64,000 bases of DNA from Adlercreutzia equolifaciens DSM 19450 (GTDB lineage: Bacteria > Actinomycetota > Coriobacteriia > Coriobacteriales > Eggerthellaceae). The translations under genes were made by a program, and so were the position numbers. Shown piece after piece: positions 15,600 through 24,571 of this stretch. Each line of letters starts with the position of its first letter. The first letter of the stretch is position 1. The DNA is taken from contig NC_022567.1 in the NCBI RefSeq assembly GCF_000478885.1, positions 2,790,001 to 2,854,000 of the forward strand. The letters run 5' to 3'. A model generated the notes under the pieces. The model did not search any database. It was given only the letters and a program-made list of their open reading frames with translations, and was not told the origin of the DNA.

Positions 15600-16100
15600 C
15601 TATTCCCCGTGAGCGCGGGTTATGAGGTCGGCCATTTCCGTGGCGGTTTTGGCGGCTATGTTGGCCTGAGCAGCCAGGCGCTTGTCGTGGGTTACCAGAT
15701 AGTTCGCCTTGCACAATTCGCAGGAAGCAAGAACCGAGGCGTCTTCGTAATCCGAGGTGATATCGCGGTAGTGGCGAGCTAGCCACGCCGTACGATCGTC
15801 CATGGGAACCGATATCGCAAGATCGGTCATGTGGTCGACGCACCCCCACGCGAAGTTGTTTATAGCACGGGCCGTGCACTCGTCGACAGTGCCACCGTTT
15901 TCGCGTACCTGCTGTTTCAGATATCTTCCCACCGTGTAAAAAACTTCATTGACAGCATCCGCTGGTGTTCCCAAATTGGCGTTGTATTTCTCCGCAACGC
16001 GAATAAAGCGAGCAGCTTCTTCATGAAGGGGCCGCTCGTGAAGATAGAAATCGAGCCAAATGTTTTTGTCTACAACAATAGCATTCTCCGCAACCGTCAC
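15600..16100 (-). CDS. PIN-domain (VapC-like) toxin
   Basis: A 166-residue PIN-domain protein. Acidic residues expected to hold Mg2+ are present: Asp in IVVDKNIWLDF near residue 11, Glu in VNEVFY, and DYEDAS plus THDKRL near the C-terminus. PIN toxins cleave RNA, often tRNA or rRNA. The start is GTG at 16100, overlapping the antitoxin stop by 4 nt (GTGA), so translation is probably coupled. The opening VVDKNIWLDFYLHERP and THDKRL ending match the PIN group paired with RelB-like antitoxins in Coriobacteriia. Confidence 0.8.
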   Translation of the reverse strand: MTVAENAIVVDKNIWLDFYLHERPLHEEAARFIRVAEKYNANLGTPADAVNEVFYTVGRYLKQQVRENGGTVDECTARAINNFAWGCVDHMTDLAISVPMDDRTAWLARHYRDITSDYEDASVLASCELCKANYLVTHDKRLAAQANIAAKTATEMADLITRAHGE

Positions 16101-16468
16101 CAGAGTCCCCTTTCAGCCAGTCTTTCGGTCTTCGCCTCGTAGAAAAGATTGTCCCAATATTCATCCGAGAACTCCTGAGGCGAGGCAGCTGGCGGAATAC
16201 CCAGGGCCTCGCGTTGCGCCTGAAGCGATGTCAGGAAGTCCGTGACCGCTTGGGCACGCTTCTCGCCCTCGCTCATGGCGTCGGCTTCCTCCGTCTCGGG
16301 GCCGATGACCGCCCGCAAGGCCGCTTCGGACTCGTCGTCATAGCGCGCCGCCATCTCGTAAAACCGCCGCAGGGCCTCCGACGGCGTGCACCCAAGCCGG
16401 GCAAAGCGCTCGTCCCCGCGCCGCTTCAGTTCGGCATCGATACGGAAGTTCATCTGCATGTTCGGCAT
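16097..16468 (-). CDS. RelB/DinJ-type antitoxin
   Basis: A 123-residue protein starting at ATG 16468 (AAAGGGG 6 nt upstream). The N-terminus MPNMQMNFRIDAELKRRGDE, with GCTPSEALRRFYEM, is the ribbon-helix-helix of RelB/DinJ antitoxins. The C-terminal tail (PQEFSDEYWDNLFYEAKTER) would wrap the toxin. It precedes the PIN gene with a 4-nt overlap. An in-frame extension to 16609 is rejected for lack of a ribosome site. Confidence 0.8.
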   Translation of the reverse strand: MPNMQMNFRIDAELKRRGDERFARLGCTPSEALRRFYEMAARYDDESEAALRAVIGPETEEADAMSEGEKRAQAVTDFLTSLQAQREALGIPPAASPQEFSDEYWDNLFYEAKTERLAERGLW

Positions 16469-16512
16469 AGCAACCCCTTTCAGAATTGCTAGCAGTATAT
16501 CATAACTGTCGA

Positions 16513-16531
16513 CCTTTCTATCCGTGAAAGG
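16513..16531. promoter_or_regulatory. Possible antitoxin operator
   Basis: Inverted repeat CCTTTC-TATCCGT-GAAAGG, 45 bp upstream of the antitoxin start, beside a minus-strand -10-like TATACT (16499-16494). Position and symmetry fit an autoregulatory site. Confidence 0.35.
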
Positions 16532-16677
16532 AAAAGGGCCATTGTAAACCTCCCTTCCGCAACTCCCGGTTCTTATTTGCTTCTTATTTGCTTCGTTGGG
16601 CCGCGACACGAAAACGAGGGGTCACCGGGGCTGTGTTAAGATTGAGACTCACGTTGAAGGAAACGGAGTTCTCCCCC

Positions 16678-18051
16678 ATGGAACAGCATCCGCATCGACG
16701 GCCGACGCCGCGCACAGACCAGTCGCAATCGGACCGTCCGCGCGCCGCCCGGGCGCAGGGCGAGCAATCGCGCCCGACCCGCCCGCGCCCGACCCAACCA
16801 GCTTCGCGCACGACGCAGCCACGGCCAGGCAGACCCCATGCGGCCCAGCCCTACGACGGCCAACAACGCCGAGCCGCTTCCGCGAGCCGGCTCTACCAGA
16901 TGCAGCAGGCGCGCCAAGCGCGACGCCGACGCATCATTGCGGGGGCGCTTTGCGTCGTCCTCGTCGCGGTCGGGGTGTTCTTCGCCGCCAACGCGCTCGG
17001 CGGCGCAGGCGCCACGAACGACGCGACCAACCCCGACGCTTCCACCAGCTTCGACGCAGCCAACCCCGAGGCGCCCAACAACGGCGAGGAAGCCGCCGCG
17101 CCGCCTGTGGCCGACTCTATCGTCATGACCCTGAGCGGTGGCAAGGACACCTACGTACTCGTCGGCGAAAACTTCCTCGACGGCGGCTGCCACGCCTACG
17201 ATGCCGCCGAGGGCAACCTCCCTGTCACTGCCACCGGCGACGTGGACACCGCCACACCCGGCGACTACACCGTCACCTACACGGCGGCGCTCGCCTCGGG
17301 CGCCCAGGCCACGACCACCCGCACGGTGCACGTCGTGGAGAACTTCGACGACTTCGCGGGCAACGCCGAGACCCTCCCCGTGCTCATGTACCACTACGTG
17401 TACACCGAGGACGACCCGCCGGAGAAGAACGACGCGAACTACCTGCTCGACACCAAGCTGGCCGCCCAGCTGCAGTACCTAGTGGACAACAACTACTACT
17501 ACCCCTCCTACGCCGAGGTGCGCGCCTTTGCCCAAGGCACCCACACGCTGCCGGCGCGCAGCGTCGTGCTCACCTTCGACGACGGCCAGAAGGGCTTTCT
17601 CAACTACGGCATTCCTCTGCTGGAGCAGTACGAGGTACCGGCTACCTCGTTCATCATCTGCTCGCAGGACTCCACGCCCGAGAAGCTGCGCGACTACGCG
17701 AGCCCCTACGTGTCGTTTCAGTCCCATTCCTACAATATGCACCGGGACGGCTCGGATGTGGGCCGCGGCGGCATCATCCACGCCATGGCCACGGCAGAAA
17801 TCGTGGACGACCTGAAGCAGGCCCAGGCCATTCTGGGAACCACCGAGGCCTTCGCCTACCCCTACGGCGACAACAACGAGAACGCCTGGGCGGCCATGGA
17901 AGAAGCTGGTGTACTGTGCGCCTTCACCATCGAGAACCGCCGCGTTGAGGTGGGCGACCCTGTGGAGGCCCTCCCTCGCGTGCGCATCGCCGGCGAGTAC
18001 ACCCAAGAAGGCTTCGAGTACCTCGTAGAACCCAACGGCGGCGAGCAGTAG
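16678..18051 (+). CDS. Membrane-anchored polysaccharide deacetylase (NodB domain)
   Basis: A 457-residue protein. Residues 1-82 are cytoplasmic, rich in Pro, Arg and Gln; one transmembrane helix follows at about 86-106 (IIAGALCVVLVAVGVFFAAN). An Ala/Pro linker and a small immunoglobulin-like module (about 145-230, ending TPGDYTVTYTA) lead to the NodB deacetylase (about 237-450). Catalytic TFDDG is at 299-303 and metal-binding His350/His355 at SHSYNMH. It should deacetylate N-acetylglucosamine in peptidoglycan or an exopolymer outside the cell. ATG 16678 lies about 10 nt after ACGGAG. Single gene; a link with the GT2 operon at 53.7 kb is possible but unproven. Confidence 0.88.
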   Translation: MEQHPHRRPTPRTDQSQSDRPRAARAQGEQSRPTRPRPTQPASRTTQPRPGRPHAAQPYDGQQRRAASASRLYQMQQARQARRRRIIAGALCVVLVAVGVFFAANALGGAGATNDATNPDASTSFDAANPEAPNNGEEAAAPPVADSIVMTLSGGKDTYVLVGENFLDGGCHAYDAAEGNLPVTATGDVDTATPGDYTVTYTAALASGAQATTTRTVHVVENFDDFAGNAETLPVLMYHYVYTEDDPPEKNDANYLLDTKLAAQLQYLVDNNYYYPSYAEVRAFAQGTHTLPARSVVLTFDDGQKGFLNYGIPLLEQYEVPATSFIICSQDSTPEKLRDYASPYVSFQSHSYNMHRDGSDVGRGGIIHAMATAEIVDDLKQAQAILGTTEAFAYPYGDNNENAWAAMEEAGVLCAFTIENRRVEVGDPVEALPRVRIAGEYTQEGFEYLVEPNGGEQ

Positions 18052-18150
18052 AGGCAATCTCCAAAGAGGCTTCTGGGCGACGCCCGCCGTTCCCACAAGC
18101 GCTCTGCCAAGGTCGCCAGTTTGGTATCTTCCGCCGCTGATTGCTGTCGC

Positions 18151-19092
18151 TTAATCCCTCTCGCCGGGCTGGCGGACGCGGATCTCCTGCTCCTTCACGG
18201 AGACGCGAGAATGGGGCGGCACCGAGAAGGTCACGAAGGTGGAGCCGGCAATGACCGAGCCCTCGCCGATGACCGTCTCGCCGCCGAGCACGCTGGCGTT
18301 GGAGTAGATGGTGACGTTGTCCTCAATAGTGGGATGGCGCTTCACGCCAGCCAGACGCTGACCACCGCGGGTGGAAAGCGCGCCCAGCGTGACGCCCTGG
18401 TACAGCTTCACATGGTCACCGATGGTAGTGGTCTCGCCGATGACGACGCCAGTGCCGTGATCGATGAAGAAGTACTCGCCGATATGAGCGCCGGCGCCGA
18501 TGTCGATGCCCGTGGAAGAATGGGCAATTTCGGTCATCACGCGCGGGATGATAGGCACGCCCAAGTCGTAGAGCACGTGCGCAATGCGGTACACGTAAAT
18601 GGCGTACAAGCCCGGGTACGTGAAGATGACCTCCTCCTTCGACCCCGCCGCCGGATCGCCGTCATAGAGCGCCTGCACATCCGTGAGCAACGTGCGCTGA
18701 ATTTCGGGCAGGGCGTCGAAGAACTTCGTGCAGATATCGGCCGTTTGCTCGCAAATGGAGTCGCTCGTGCAACCGCCGCACAAGTGGTTGCCGCTGCCGA
18801 CGAGGTCGTCACGATCATCGGAGGTGTAGGTGAGCGCCAAAATGAGCTGCTCGCGCAACACCGATTCAATGTCGATGAGCGTCTGGCCGATAAAGTAGCT
18901 GGGGCTTGTAGAGGGCGAGAGCATCTCCGGCCCGAAATAACCGGGGAACAGCACGCGGCGCAGCTCGGTGATGAGCCCCTTGATAGCGGTGCGGCTGGGG
19001 AAGCGGCGCCCGGGCTTCGTGAAGAATATCTCATCGGCCTCGTAGTTCTTCTCGATGGCCGCGACGATGCGCTCTAGGTTGTCTCCGAACAT
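18151..19092 (-). CDS. cysE: Serine O-acetyltransferase (EpsC/CysE type)
   Basis: A 313-residue enzyme making O-acetyl-L-serine from serine and acetyl-CoA, the first step of cysteine synthesis. An N-terminal helical domain is followed by the left-handed beta-helix of hexapeptide repeats (IGAGAHIGEYFFIDHGTGVV, then IGETTTIGDHVKLYQGVTLG). The catalytic His lies in FIDHGTG. The length and the DDLVGSG...C-GGC region fit the longer EpsC form found in anaerobes rather than E. coli CysE (273 aa). ATG 19092 has GGAAAGGAAGG upstream. No cysteine synthase is adjacent. Confidence 0.92.
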   Translation of the reverse strand: MFGDNLERIVAAIEKNYEADEIFFTKPGRRFPSRTAIKGLITELRRVLFPGYFGPEMLSPSTSPSYFIGQTLIDIESVLREQLILALTYTSDDRDDLVGSGNHLCGGCTSDSICEQTADICTKFFDALPEIQRTLLTDVQALYDGDPAAGSKEEVIFTYPGLYAIYVYRIAHVLYDLGVPIIPRVMTEIAHSSTGIDIGAGAHIGEYFFIDHGTGVVIGETTTIGDHVKLYQGVTLGALSTRGGQRLAGVKRHPTIEDNVTIYSNASVLGGETVIGEGSVIAGSTFVTFSVPPHSRVSVKEQEIRVRQPGERD

Positions 19093-19381
19093 GGGCCTTC
19101 CTTTCCGTGCGAAAGCGCCGACACAACCGCTCTCCGCAGAGCGGCTGGCAAGGTCGTCGCCAGAGTGGGTTCGCGCCTCAAGGAACGCGGACGCCTCTAG
19201 TGTTTTCGATAGGATAGCAGATCGGAGACGCTTGACCGTCCGCAGCCCGCACCGTCACGCAAAACAGTTACTATCGGGGTAAAGATACTGGATGCCATCA
19301 CTAGCGCACCGCCGCTTGCCCGCACCGCCGCAAGCAAGCACGCAATCGCACCCCGCGCACCTGGCATCTTCCCATACGCAC

Positions 19382-19446
19382 GGAAGCCGACCATGCGGCT
19401 TCCCAAACGCAAGCAGCCCCGTTGCCCTCGCTCGCCGGGGCTGCTT
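19382..19446 (-). terminator. Two tandem hairpins after the MFS-CBS gene
   Basis: GGAAGCCG/CGGCTTCC (19382-19403) and a perfect 11-bp stem AAGCAGCCCCG (19411-19421)/CGGGGCTGCTT (19436-19446). They lie just past the stop codon of the minus-strand gene ending at 19474. The rest of the 381-bp gap 19093-19473 shows no gene. Confidence 0.55.
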
Positions 19447-19473
19447 GAATGTTCGGGGCAAATGGCGCTTTAG

Positions 19474-21435
19474 CTACCTCTCCTCGCAGGCCTCTTCCAC
19501 GCACTCGTGCTGGCCGGACGGCCCCTCGCCGCAGTAGACGGCGCGCTCCGGATGATCGGCCAGATAGGCGGCCATGGAGTACTGCGTGATGTCGCTGCGA
19601 TTGATGATGCCCACGATGTGGCCGCTCTCCAGCACCGGCACCTTCTTCAGGTGATTCTCGGCCAGCACGCGGCACACGTCGGTCAGGTTCGCGTGCACGC
19701 TCACGCAGATGGGGCTGGCGGCGCCGATTTCGCTGGCGCGCATTTGCATGACCTTCGCCAGCTTCTCGTCGTAGCCCTCGTCGTCGTTCACCGTGCTGTT
19801 GATGAGCACGATGGGGTCGGTGAACGACTCGCGGCGCGGGCTTAGGCGCTTCAGAATATCGCCGTCGGAGATGAAGCCCACCGGTTCACCGGATTCATCC
19901 ACAATAGGAGCGGCGGAGATGTTCTTGTCGACGAACAGGCGCATGGCCTCTTCCACGGTGGCGTCCTTGGAAAGCGAGAACACGTCGGTCTTCATGATGG
20001 ACATGAGCAGCGACTTGCGGGTGCCGCCCTCGTCCACGGCCTCTTCCTCGCCGGGCTTGTCCTTCACCAGCACAATGGTCATCACCAGGCCGATGAGACA
20101 CAACAGCGTGCACACGAGGAAGGCGGCGTTGATGCCGAACATGGTGCCTTGGGCCGCGCCGAATTCCGGCGTCGCGAAATTCTGCACCTGGGTGGACACC
20201 GCGATGATGATAGCGGTGCCGAGCGAACCCGCCACCTGGCGCAACGTGTTGTTCACCGAGGTTCCGTGGTTCATGACCTTGTTATCCAGGGCGTTCATGC
20301 CCCAGGTGGTGATGGGCATGTTCACGAGCGACATCGAGAACATGCGCACCGTGTACACGATGGTGATGTAAATGATGCTGGACGTGAGGTTCAGGATAGC
20401 GAAAGCGAAGGTGGTGAGCGTCAGCAGGCTCATGCCCACAATGGCCATACGGCGCGGGCCGTGGCGATCGAACCATTTGCCGGCGAGCGGGTTCATGATG
20501 CCCATAAGGATGGCGCCGGGCATGAGCACGAGGCCCGACACCGTGGCCGACAGCCCGTGAAGCGACTGCACGTAAATGGGCATGAGGATACCGGCGGCCA
20601 GCAGCGCGCCCTGCACGAGCATGCCGATGATAGTGCCCACGAGGAAGCGGCGGTTCTTCAGCACATCGACGCGCAGCATCGGGTGCGGCAGGCGCGTCTG
20701 ACGGATGAAGAACCACACGACGCCGACGATGCCGAGAGCACAGGTGAGCAGCGGCACCGGCGTGAACCCGGCAGAGCCCAGCGCCGAGAAGCCGTAAAGC
20801 ATGAGCCCGAAGCCCAAGGTGGAAAGCGCCAGCGACAGCGGATCGAGCACCGAGTCGCCCTTGTTCGCCGGCGCCTTGTCATCGACAAGGAACAGCGACG
20901 GGATGATAATGACGATGGCCAAGGCGAAGATGAGGTAGAACAGGATGTGCCAGTCGGCTTGGTCGATGACGAAGCCCGCCACCGTGGGGCCGATGGCCGG
21001 CGCGAAGGCGATGACCAGGCCGAAGATGCCCATGGCCGAACCGCGGCGATCAACCGGAAACACCAGCATGAGCACCGTCATGGTCACCGGCATGAGGATG
21101 CCGGCGCCGGCAGCTTGCACGAGACGGCCGCCCAGAAGCACCGGAAAGTTGAGGCCCACGGCCGCCAGCAGCGTGCCCACGGCAAACAGGCTCATTGAGA
21201 ACACGAACAGCTTCCGCGTGGAGAACCGATCCTGCAGAAACGCCGTAATGGGGATCATGATGGCGTTCACCAGCGTGAACCCGGTGGTCAGCCACTGGGC
21301 CGTCGATTGGTCGACGCTCATCTCCACCATGATGGACGGCAGCGCCGGCGTCACCAGCGTCTGATTCAGCACCGTCACAAAGGCGCCCGACACGAGCACC
21401 GCCAGCATCATCCATTGTTTGCGCGTTAGCTTCAT
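19474..21435 (-). CDS. DHA2-type MFS exporter fused to a C-terminal CBS-domain pair
   Basis: A 653-residue fusion. Residues 1 to about 480 form a 14-TM drug:H+ antiporter of the EmrB/QacA type, with motif C-like GPTVAGFVIDQ and the N-terminal FVTVLNQTLVTPALPSI. Residues about 495-640 are two CBS modules (DATVEEAMRLFVDKNISAAP, then VCRVLAENHLKKVPVLESGH). CBS pairs bind adenine nucleotides and gate transporters and channels, but are rare on MFS exporters. ATG 21435 is used (GAGGTG 6 nt upstream); GTG 21444 is less likely. It probably exports drugs or metabolites under nucleotide control. Confidence 0.88.
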   Translation of the reverse strand: MKLTRKQWMMLAVLVSGAFVTVLNQTLVTPALPSIMVEMSVDQSTAQWLTTGFTLVNAIMIPITAFLQDRFSTRKLFVFSMSLFAVGTLLAAVGLNFPVLLGGRLVQAAGAGILMPVTMTVLMLVFPVDRRGSAMGIFGLVIAFAPAIGPTVAGFVIDQADWHILFYLIFALAIVIIIPSLFLVDDKAPANKGDSVLDPLSLALSTLGFGLMLYGFSALGSAGFTPVPLLTCALGIVGVVWFFIRQTRLPHPMLRVDVLKNRRFLVGTIIGMLVQGALLAAGILMPIYVQSLHGLSATVSGLVLMPGAILMGIMNPLAGKWFDRHGPRRMAIVGMSLLTLTTFAFAILNLTSSIIYITIVYTVRMFSMSLVNMPITTWGMNALDNKVMNHGTSVNNTLRQVAGSLGTAIIIAVSTQVQNFATPEFGAAQGTMFGINAAFLVCTLLCLIGLVMTIVLVKDKPGEEEAVDEGGTRKSLLMSIMKTDVFSLSKDATVEEAMRLFVDKNISAAPIVDESGEPVGFISDGDILKRLSPRRESFTDPIVLINSTVNDDEGYDEKLAKVMQMRASEIGAASPICVSVHANLTDVCRVLAENHLKKVPVLESGHIVGIINRSDITQYSMAAYLADHPERAVYCGEGPSGQHECVEEACEER

Positions 21436-21623
21436 ACACAACACCTCATTCGCTTTATGCCCCGCTCTCGCTTGTTTTTTTCTTAGTATGAGCGTCGCCG
21501 CTGCCTTCTGCGGTATCAGTTCGGCGACTGTTTGGGAAAATCATCTATGGATTCGCTCATGTTATCTCCCGCACCTCTATAATGCGGAACAGAGTTTTCG
21601 CCCTGAAAGGATGATTGATCGGT

Positions 21624-22940
21624 ATGCAAACCGCTATATGTCTGTTGCTCGTGGTGTTCTTCCTGCTGATGAACGCGTTCTTCGTCATCGCGGAATTCGC
21701 GCTGGTGCGCGTGCGCAAGAGCCAAATCGACATGGCCGTCGCCGAGAAGCGCCGCGGCGCCGAGGCCGCCCGTGACGTGACCACGCACATCAACGCTTAC
21801 CTGTCGGCCTGCCAGCTCGGCATCACGCTGGCCTCCCTGGCCATCGGCTGGTTGGGCGAGCCGGCCGTGTCCGCCGTTCTGGAGGCACCGCTACTGTCCT
21901 GGGGCTTCCCCGAGGCGACGGTATACCCCATCTGCGTGGCCGTAGGCTTCTTCATCGTGACTACCCTGCACGTGGTGGTCGGCGAGCTCATCCCGAAATC
22001 CTTCGCCATCTTCGCCACCGAGAAGTACGCCCTGCACACCGCCGGCCCCCTGCGCGTGTTCTACCGCATCACCTACCCGATCATGGTCATCTTCAACGGC
22101 ATCACCAACGGGGTCATGCGCCTGTTCGGCCATGACCCGGCCGATGAGCACGAGGTGTACACCGGCGAGGAGATCAAGCTGCTTATTGACGAGTCCACGG
22201 AAAGCGGCCTCATCGATCCGGAGCAGAACGAGTTCGTCGACAACATTTTCGACTTGGGCGACAAGGACGCTGAGGGCATCATGACCCCGCGCACCGACGT
22301 CATCTGCCTCGATCTGGAAGACACCTTGGAAGAGAACTGGGACGTCGTGCGCCAGTACAAGTACACGCGCTACCCGGTGTGCGACGGCTCGAAGGACCGC
22401 ATCGTCGGCTTCGTGCACACGAAGGATCTCGTAGACGAGCCCAAGGACGCCCCCATGAGCGATTGGAAGATTCGCGAGCTGCCGCCGGTGCCCGAGGGCG
22501 CGCCCATCGCGAAGCTTTTGCAGGCCATGCAGGAGGGTCGCACCGAGATGTGCGTTGTCGTAGATGAGCACGGCGGCACGGCGGGCATCGTCACCATGAG
22601 CGACATCATGGAGCAGATCGTTGGCCGCATCGACGACGAGTACGTGCACGACACCGACGACGACATCGAGGAGCTGCCCGACGGCACCTACCAGATCAAT
22701 GGCACGCTCGCCATTGACGATTTGGTGGAGCTGCTCGGCTTCGAGCCCGAGGCAGCCAACGATGTGGAAACCGCCGGCGGCCTTCTGCTGTCGCTGTTCG
22801 ACCGCATTCCCAAGGAGGGCGACGTGGCGGTGCTGGAAGATCGCGGCACCAAGGTGACATTCACCGTGCTCGCCATGGATCGCTTGCGCATCGACCGCAT
22901 CCTCGTCGTGATCGACAAGCCTGCCGCGGAAGAAGAGTAG
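21624..22940 (+). CDS. CNNM/TlyC-family transporter-like protein (DUF21-CBS-CorC_HlyC)
   Basis: About 438 residues: DUF21 membrane domain (about 1-185; VVFFLLMNAFFVIAEFALVR), two CBS modules (about 205-330; MTPRTDVICLDLEDTLEENW) and a C-terminal CorC_HlyC domain (about 345-430). Bacterial relatives (CorC, YfjD/MpfA) extrude Mg2+, so ion export is more likely than haemolysis. The start is uncertain: AAAGGA at 21606-21611 lies 12 nt before ATG 21624 and 3 nt before TTG 21615. It ends 5 bp from the convergent amidohydrolase. Confidence 0.88.
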   Translation: MQTAICLLLVVFFLLMNAFFVIAEFALVRVRKSQIDMAVAEKRRGAEAARDVTTHINAYLSACQLGITLASLAIGWLGEPAVSAVLEAPLLSWGFPEATVYPICVAVGFFIVTTLHVVVGELIPKSFAIFATEKYALHTAGPLRVFYRITYPIMVIFNGITNGVMRLFGHDPADEHEVYTGEEIKLLIDESTESGLIDPEQNEFVDNIFDLGDKDAEGIMTPRTDVICLDLEDTLEENWDVVRQYKYTRYPVCDGSKDRIVGFVHTKDLVDEPKDAPMSDWKIRELPPVPEGAPIAKLLQAMQEGRTEMCVVVDEHGGTAGIVTMSDIMEQIVGRIDDEYVHDTDDDIEELPDGTYQINGTLAIDDLVELLGFEPEAANDVETAGGLLLSLFDRIPKEGDVAVLEDRGTKVTFTVLAMDRLRIDRILVVIDKPAAEEE

Positions 22941-22945
22941 AGGTT

Positions 22946-23743
22946 CTACCGCGGCATCTCTCCCGCGATGAAGCGTTGGGCGTTGTTCCAAGTGATAGCC
23001 TCGAACTCGTCTTCAGTGAAGGGCATGGCGGAGATCATGTTGTACTCGTTCACGGGACTCCACATGGGGAAGTCGCTGCCGAACATCACGCGCTCGATGC
23101 CGTAGGCGCGGGCGAGCTCCACGGTGCGGCGGGGGCCCAGAAACTCGAGGGCGCTGGATGTGTCCACGTAGCAGTTCTCGTCTTCCAAGTACTCGAGGGC
23201 GTAATCGAACACCGACCAGCCGCCGAAGTGGGCCGCATCAACCACCAGATTAGGGAACGTGTGCAGAATACGCTTCAGGCGGCGTGGGTGCGAGAAGTCG
23301 TAACGATAGTCGCCGGTGTGGATGACGATGGGCAGGCGGCCCTCGATGACCTCGTACAGGTGCATCAAGCGTGGGTCGTCCATGTTCACCTTCTGCGTGT
23401 CCGGGTGAATCTTCACGCCCTTCAACCCCAAGCCGATAGCGCGATCGATTTCCCCTTCCATGTCTTCGAAATCTTGGTGCATGGTAGCGAAGCCGATAAA
23501 GTTCTCGTGCTCGCGGCACTGCTCGGCGATGAAGTCGTTGATGATGGGCACCTGGCCCGGCGTTGTGGCCACGGAATGCACCAGATGATGGGTGATGGGT
23601 GAGCCCTCGCAGGCCGCGAGCATTGAGGCGACGGAAGCGTTCTTGGCGTTCATGTCCACGCCGTAGAAATCGCCCACCGCCGAGGAGGCCTTGCAGGCGA
23701 TCTTGTCGGGATAAATGTGGGAATGGGCATCAATAACGGGCAT
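22946..23743 (-). CDS. Amidohydrolase (TIM-barrel metal-dependent hydrolase, Amidohydro_2)
   Basis: A 265-residue TIM-barrel protein. HSH near residue 7 (VIDAHSHIYPD), VKIHPD in mid-sequence, IHTGD, DAAHFGG and GSDFPMW near the C-terminus are the metal and substrate positions of the amidohydrolase-2/ACMSD-like family. Members act as hydrolases or decarboxylases on cyclic acids. ATG 23743 has GAAGGATC upstream. Alone on its strand; substrate unknown. Confidence 0.85.
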   Translation of the reverse strand: MPVIDAHSHIYPDKIACKASSAVGDFYGVDMNAKNASVASMLAACEGSPITHHLVHSVATTPGQVPIINDFIAEQCREHENFIGFATMHQDFEDMEGEIDRAIGLGLKGVKIHPDTQKVNMDDPRLMHLYEVIEGRLPIVIHTGDYRYDFSHPRRLKRILHTFPNLVVDAAHFGGWSVFDYALEYLEDENCYVDTSSALEFLGPRRTVELARAYGIERVMFGSDFPMWSPVNEYNMISAMPFTEDEFEAITWNNAQRFIAGEMPR

Positions 23744-23903
23744 AGTGGATCCTTCGGTATTCAGCAGTAGTTTCCCTTATTGTAAGGAAGGATACGCTGC
23801 GAAAAAATGACCAACTTGCCCAGTTTATCGCCAAAATCAGTCAGCGACGACTGCAACCACGCGATGCTAAACCGGCCAAAAACAACTTTTTTGATTTCAA
23901 TGC

Positions 23904-24014
23904 AAAGAAAAGTGCGATTATGCGAGTCCTGAAGCGCTAAAAACCTTCTCGGTGCAGAAAAAAGTGCGATCGTGCGAGTTTTTCATCGTAGAAAACTCGC
24001 ACGATCGCACTTTT
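23904..24014. repeat. Intergenic repeat: two direct copies plus one inverted copy, forming a 23-bp perfect stem
   Basis: Copy 1 (23904-23927) contains AAGTGCGATTATGCGAGT. Copy 2 (23960-23982) contains AAGTGCGATCGTGCGAGT. Copy 3 (23992-24014) is its exact inverse, so copies 2 and 3 form a perfect 23-bp stem with a 9-nt loop. The block sits next to two tRNA-Ser genes in a 360-bp gap (23744-24103) with no gene. A similar layout occurs beside tRNA-Ile at 62256-62369. Confidence 0.85.
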
Positions 24015-24103
24015 CTTTACATCAACGCCAGAAAACTCGGTTCGAATCCCGCGTCGTTGCAATTTCTTGCCTTAATGCGAGTTCACTAATGTCGCAACTA
24101 AAC

Positions 24104-24196
24104 TGGCGGAGGAGGAGGGATTCGAACCCTCGTCACCGGGAGCACCGGTGAAACGGTTTTCGAGACCGCCGCATTCAACCACTCTGCCACCCCTCC
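24104..24196 (-). tRNA. tRNA-Ser (CGA)
   Basis: Cloverleaf of 93 nt including encoded CCA: acceptor GGAGGGG pairs with CTCCTCC, T-loop GGTTCGAATCC, anticodon loop CTCGAAA. A long variable arm (TTCACCGGTGCTCCCGGTGA) is typical of tRNA-Ser, and the anticodon CGA reads UCG. Confidence 0.95.
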
Positions 24197-24265
24197 GCAG
24201 GGGCGATGCGCCCGCAAAGGGGCGCCATATCAAAGCGAGCCTGGAAGAGGCTCGCGGGATTAGTC

Positions 24266-24357
24266 TGGCGGAGAGATGGGGATTCGAACCCCAGATACCC
24301 TTTTGGGGCATACACGATTTCCAATCGTGCTCCTTCGGCCAGCTCGGACATCTCTCC
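24266..24357 (-). tRNA. tRNA-Ser (GGA)
   Basis: 92-nt tRNA with encoded CCA. Acceptor GGAGAGA pairs with TCTCTCC, T-loop GGTTCGAATCC, anticodon stem CACGA/TCGTG with loop TTGGAAA (anticodon GGA, reads UCC/UCU), and a long variable arm. It lies 69 bp from tRNA-Ser(CGA) in the same direction. Confidence 0.95.
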
Positions 24358-24571
24358 GCATAGCGTCTGCCCCGCCCTAAGACGAAGCGTCTAAGAAGTA
24401 TAGCGCAGCACCGCCGCTGTCTCAAGAAGTTTTTTTGCCCAACAGAGAAGAATCGGATTGATGATCGACAAGAGCAAATCCGGTTACACAGCGGAGCGCC
24501 CACGCATCAGCGCGGGCGCTCTCGTCTCTTCTCTCGCAAGGTATCCCTCGCGACGTTGTTTCTCGAGTGTG

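Noticed and set aside
16596..17948. 450-codon frame overlapping the polysaccharide deacetylase
   Set aside because: Arg/Pro-rich shifted-frame translation of a gene with clear catalytic motifs.
24028..24060. Partial tRNA (T-arm-like GGTTCGAATCCCGCG)
   Set aside because: Only a T-arm-like sequence is present, with no acceptor, D-arm or anticodon; may be a tRNA 3' relic or attachment-site scar, but it is too short to call.
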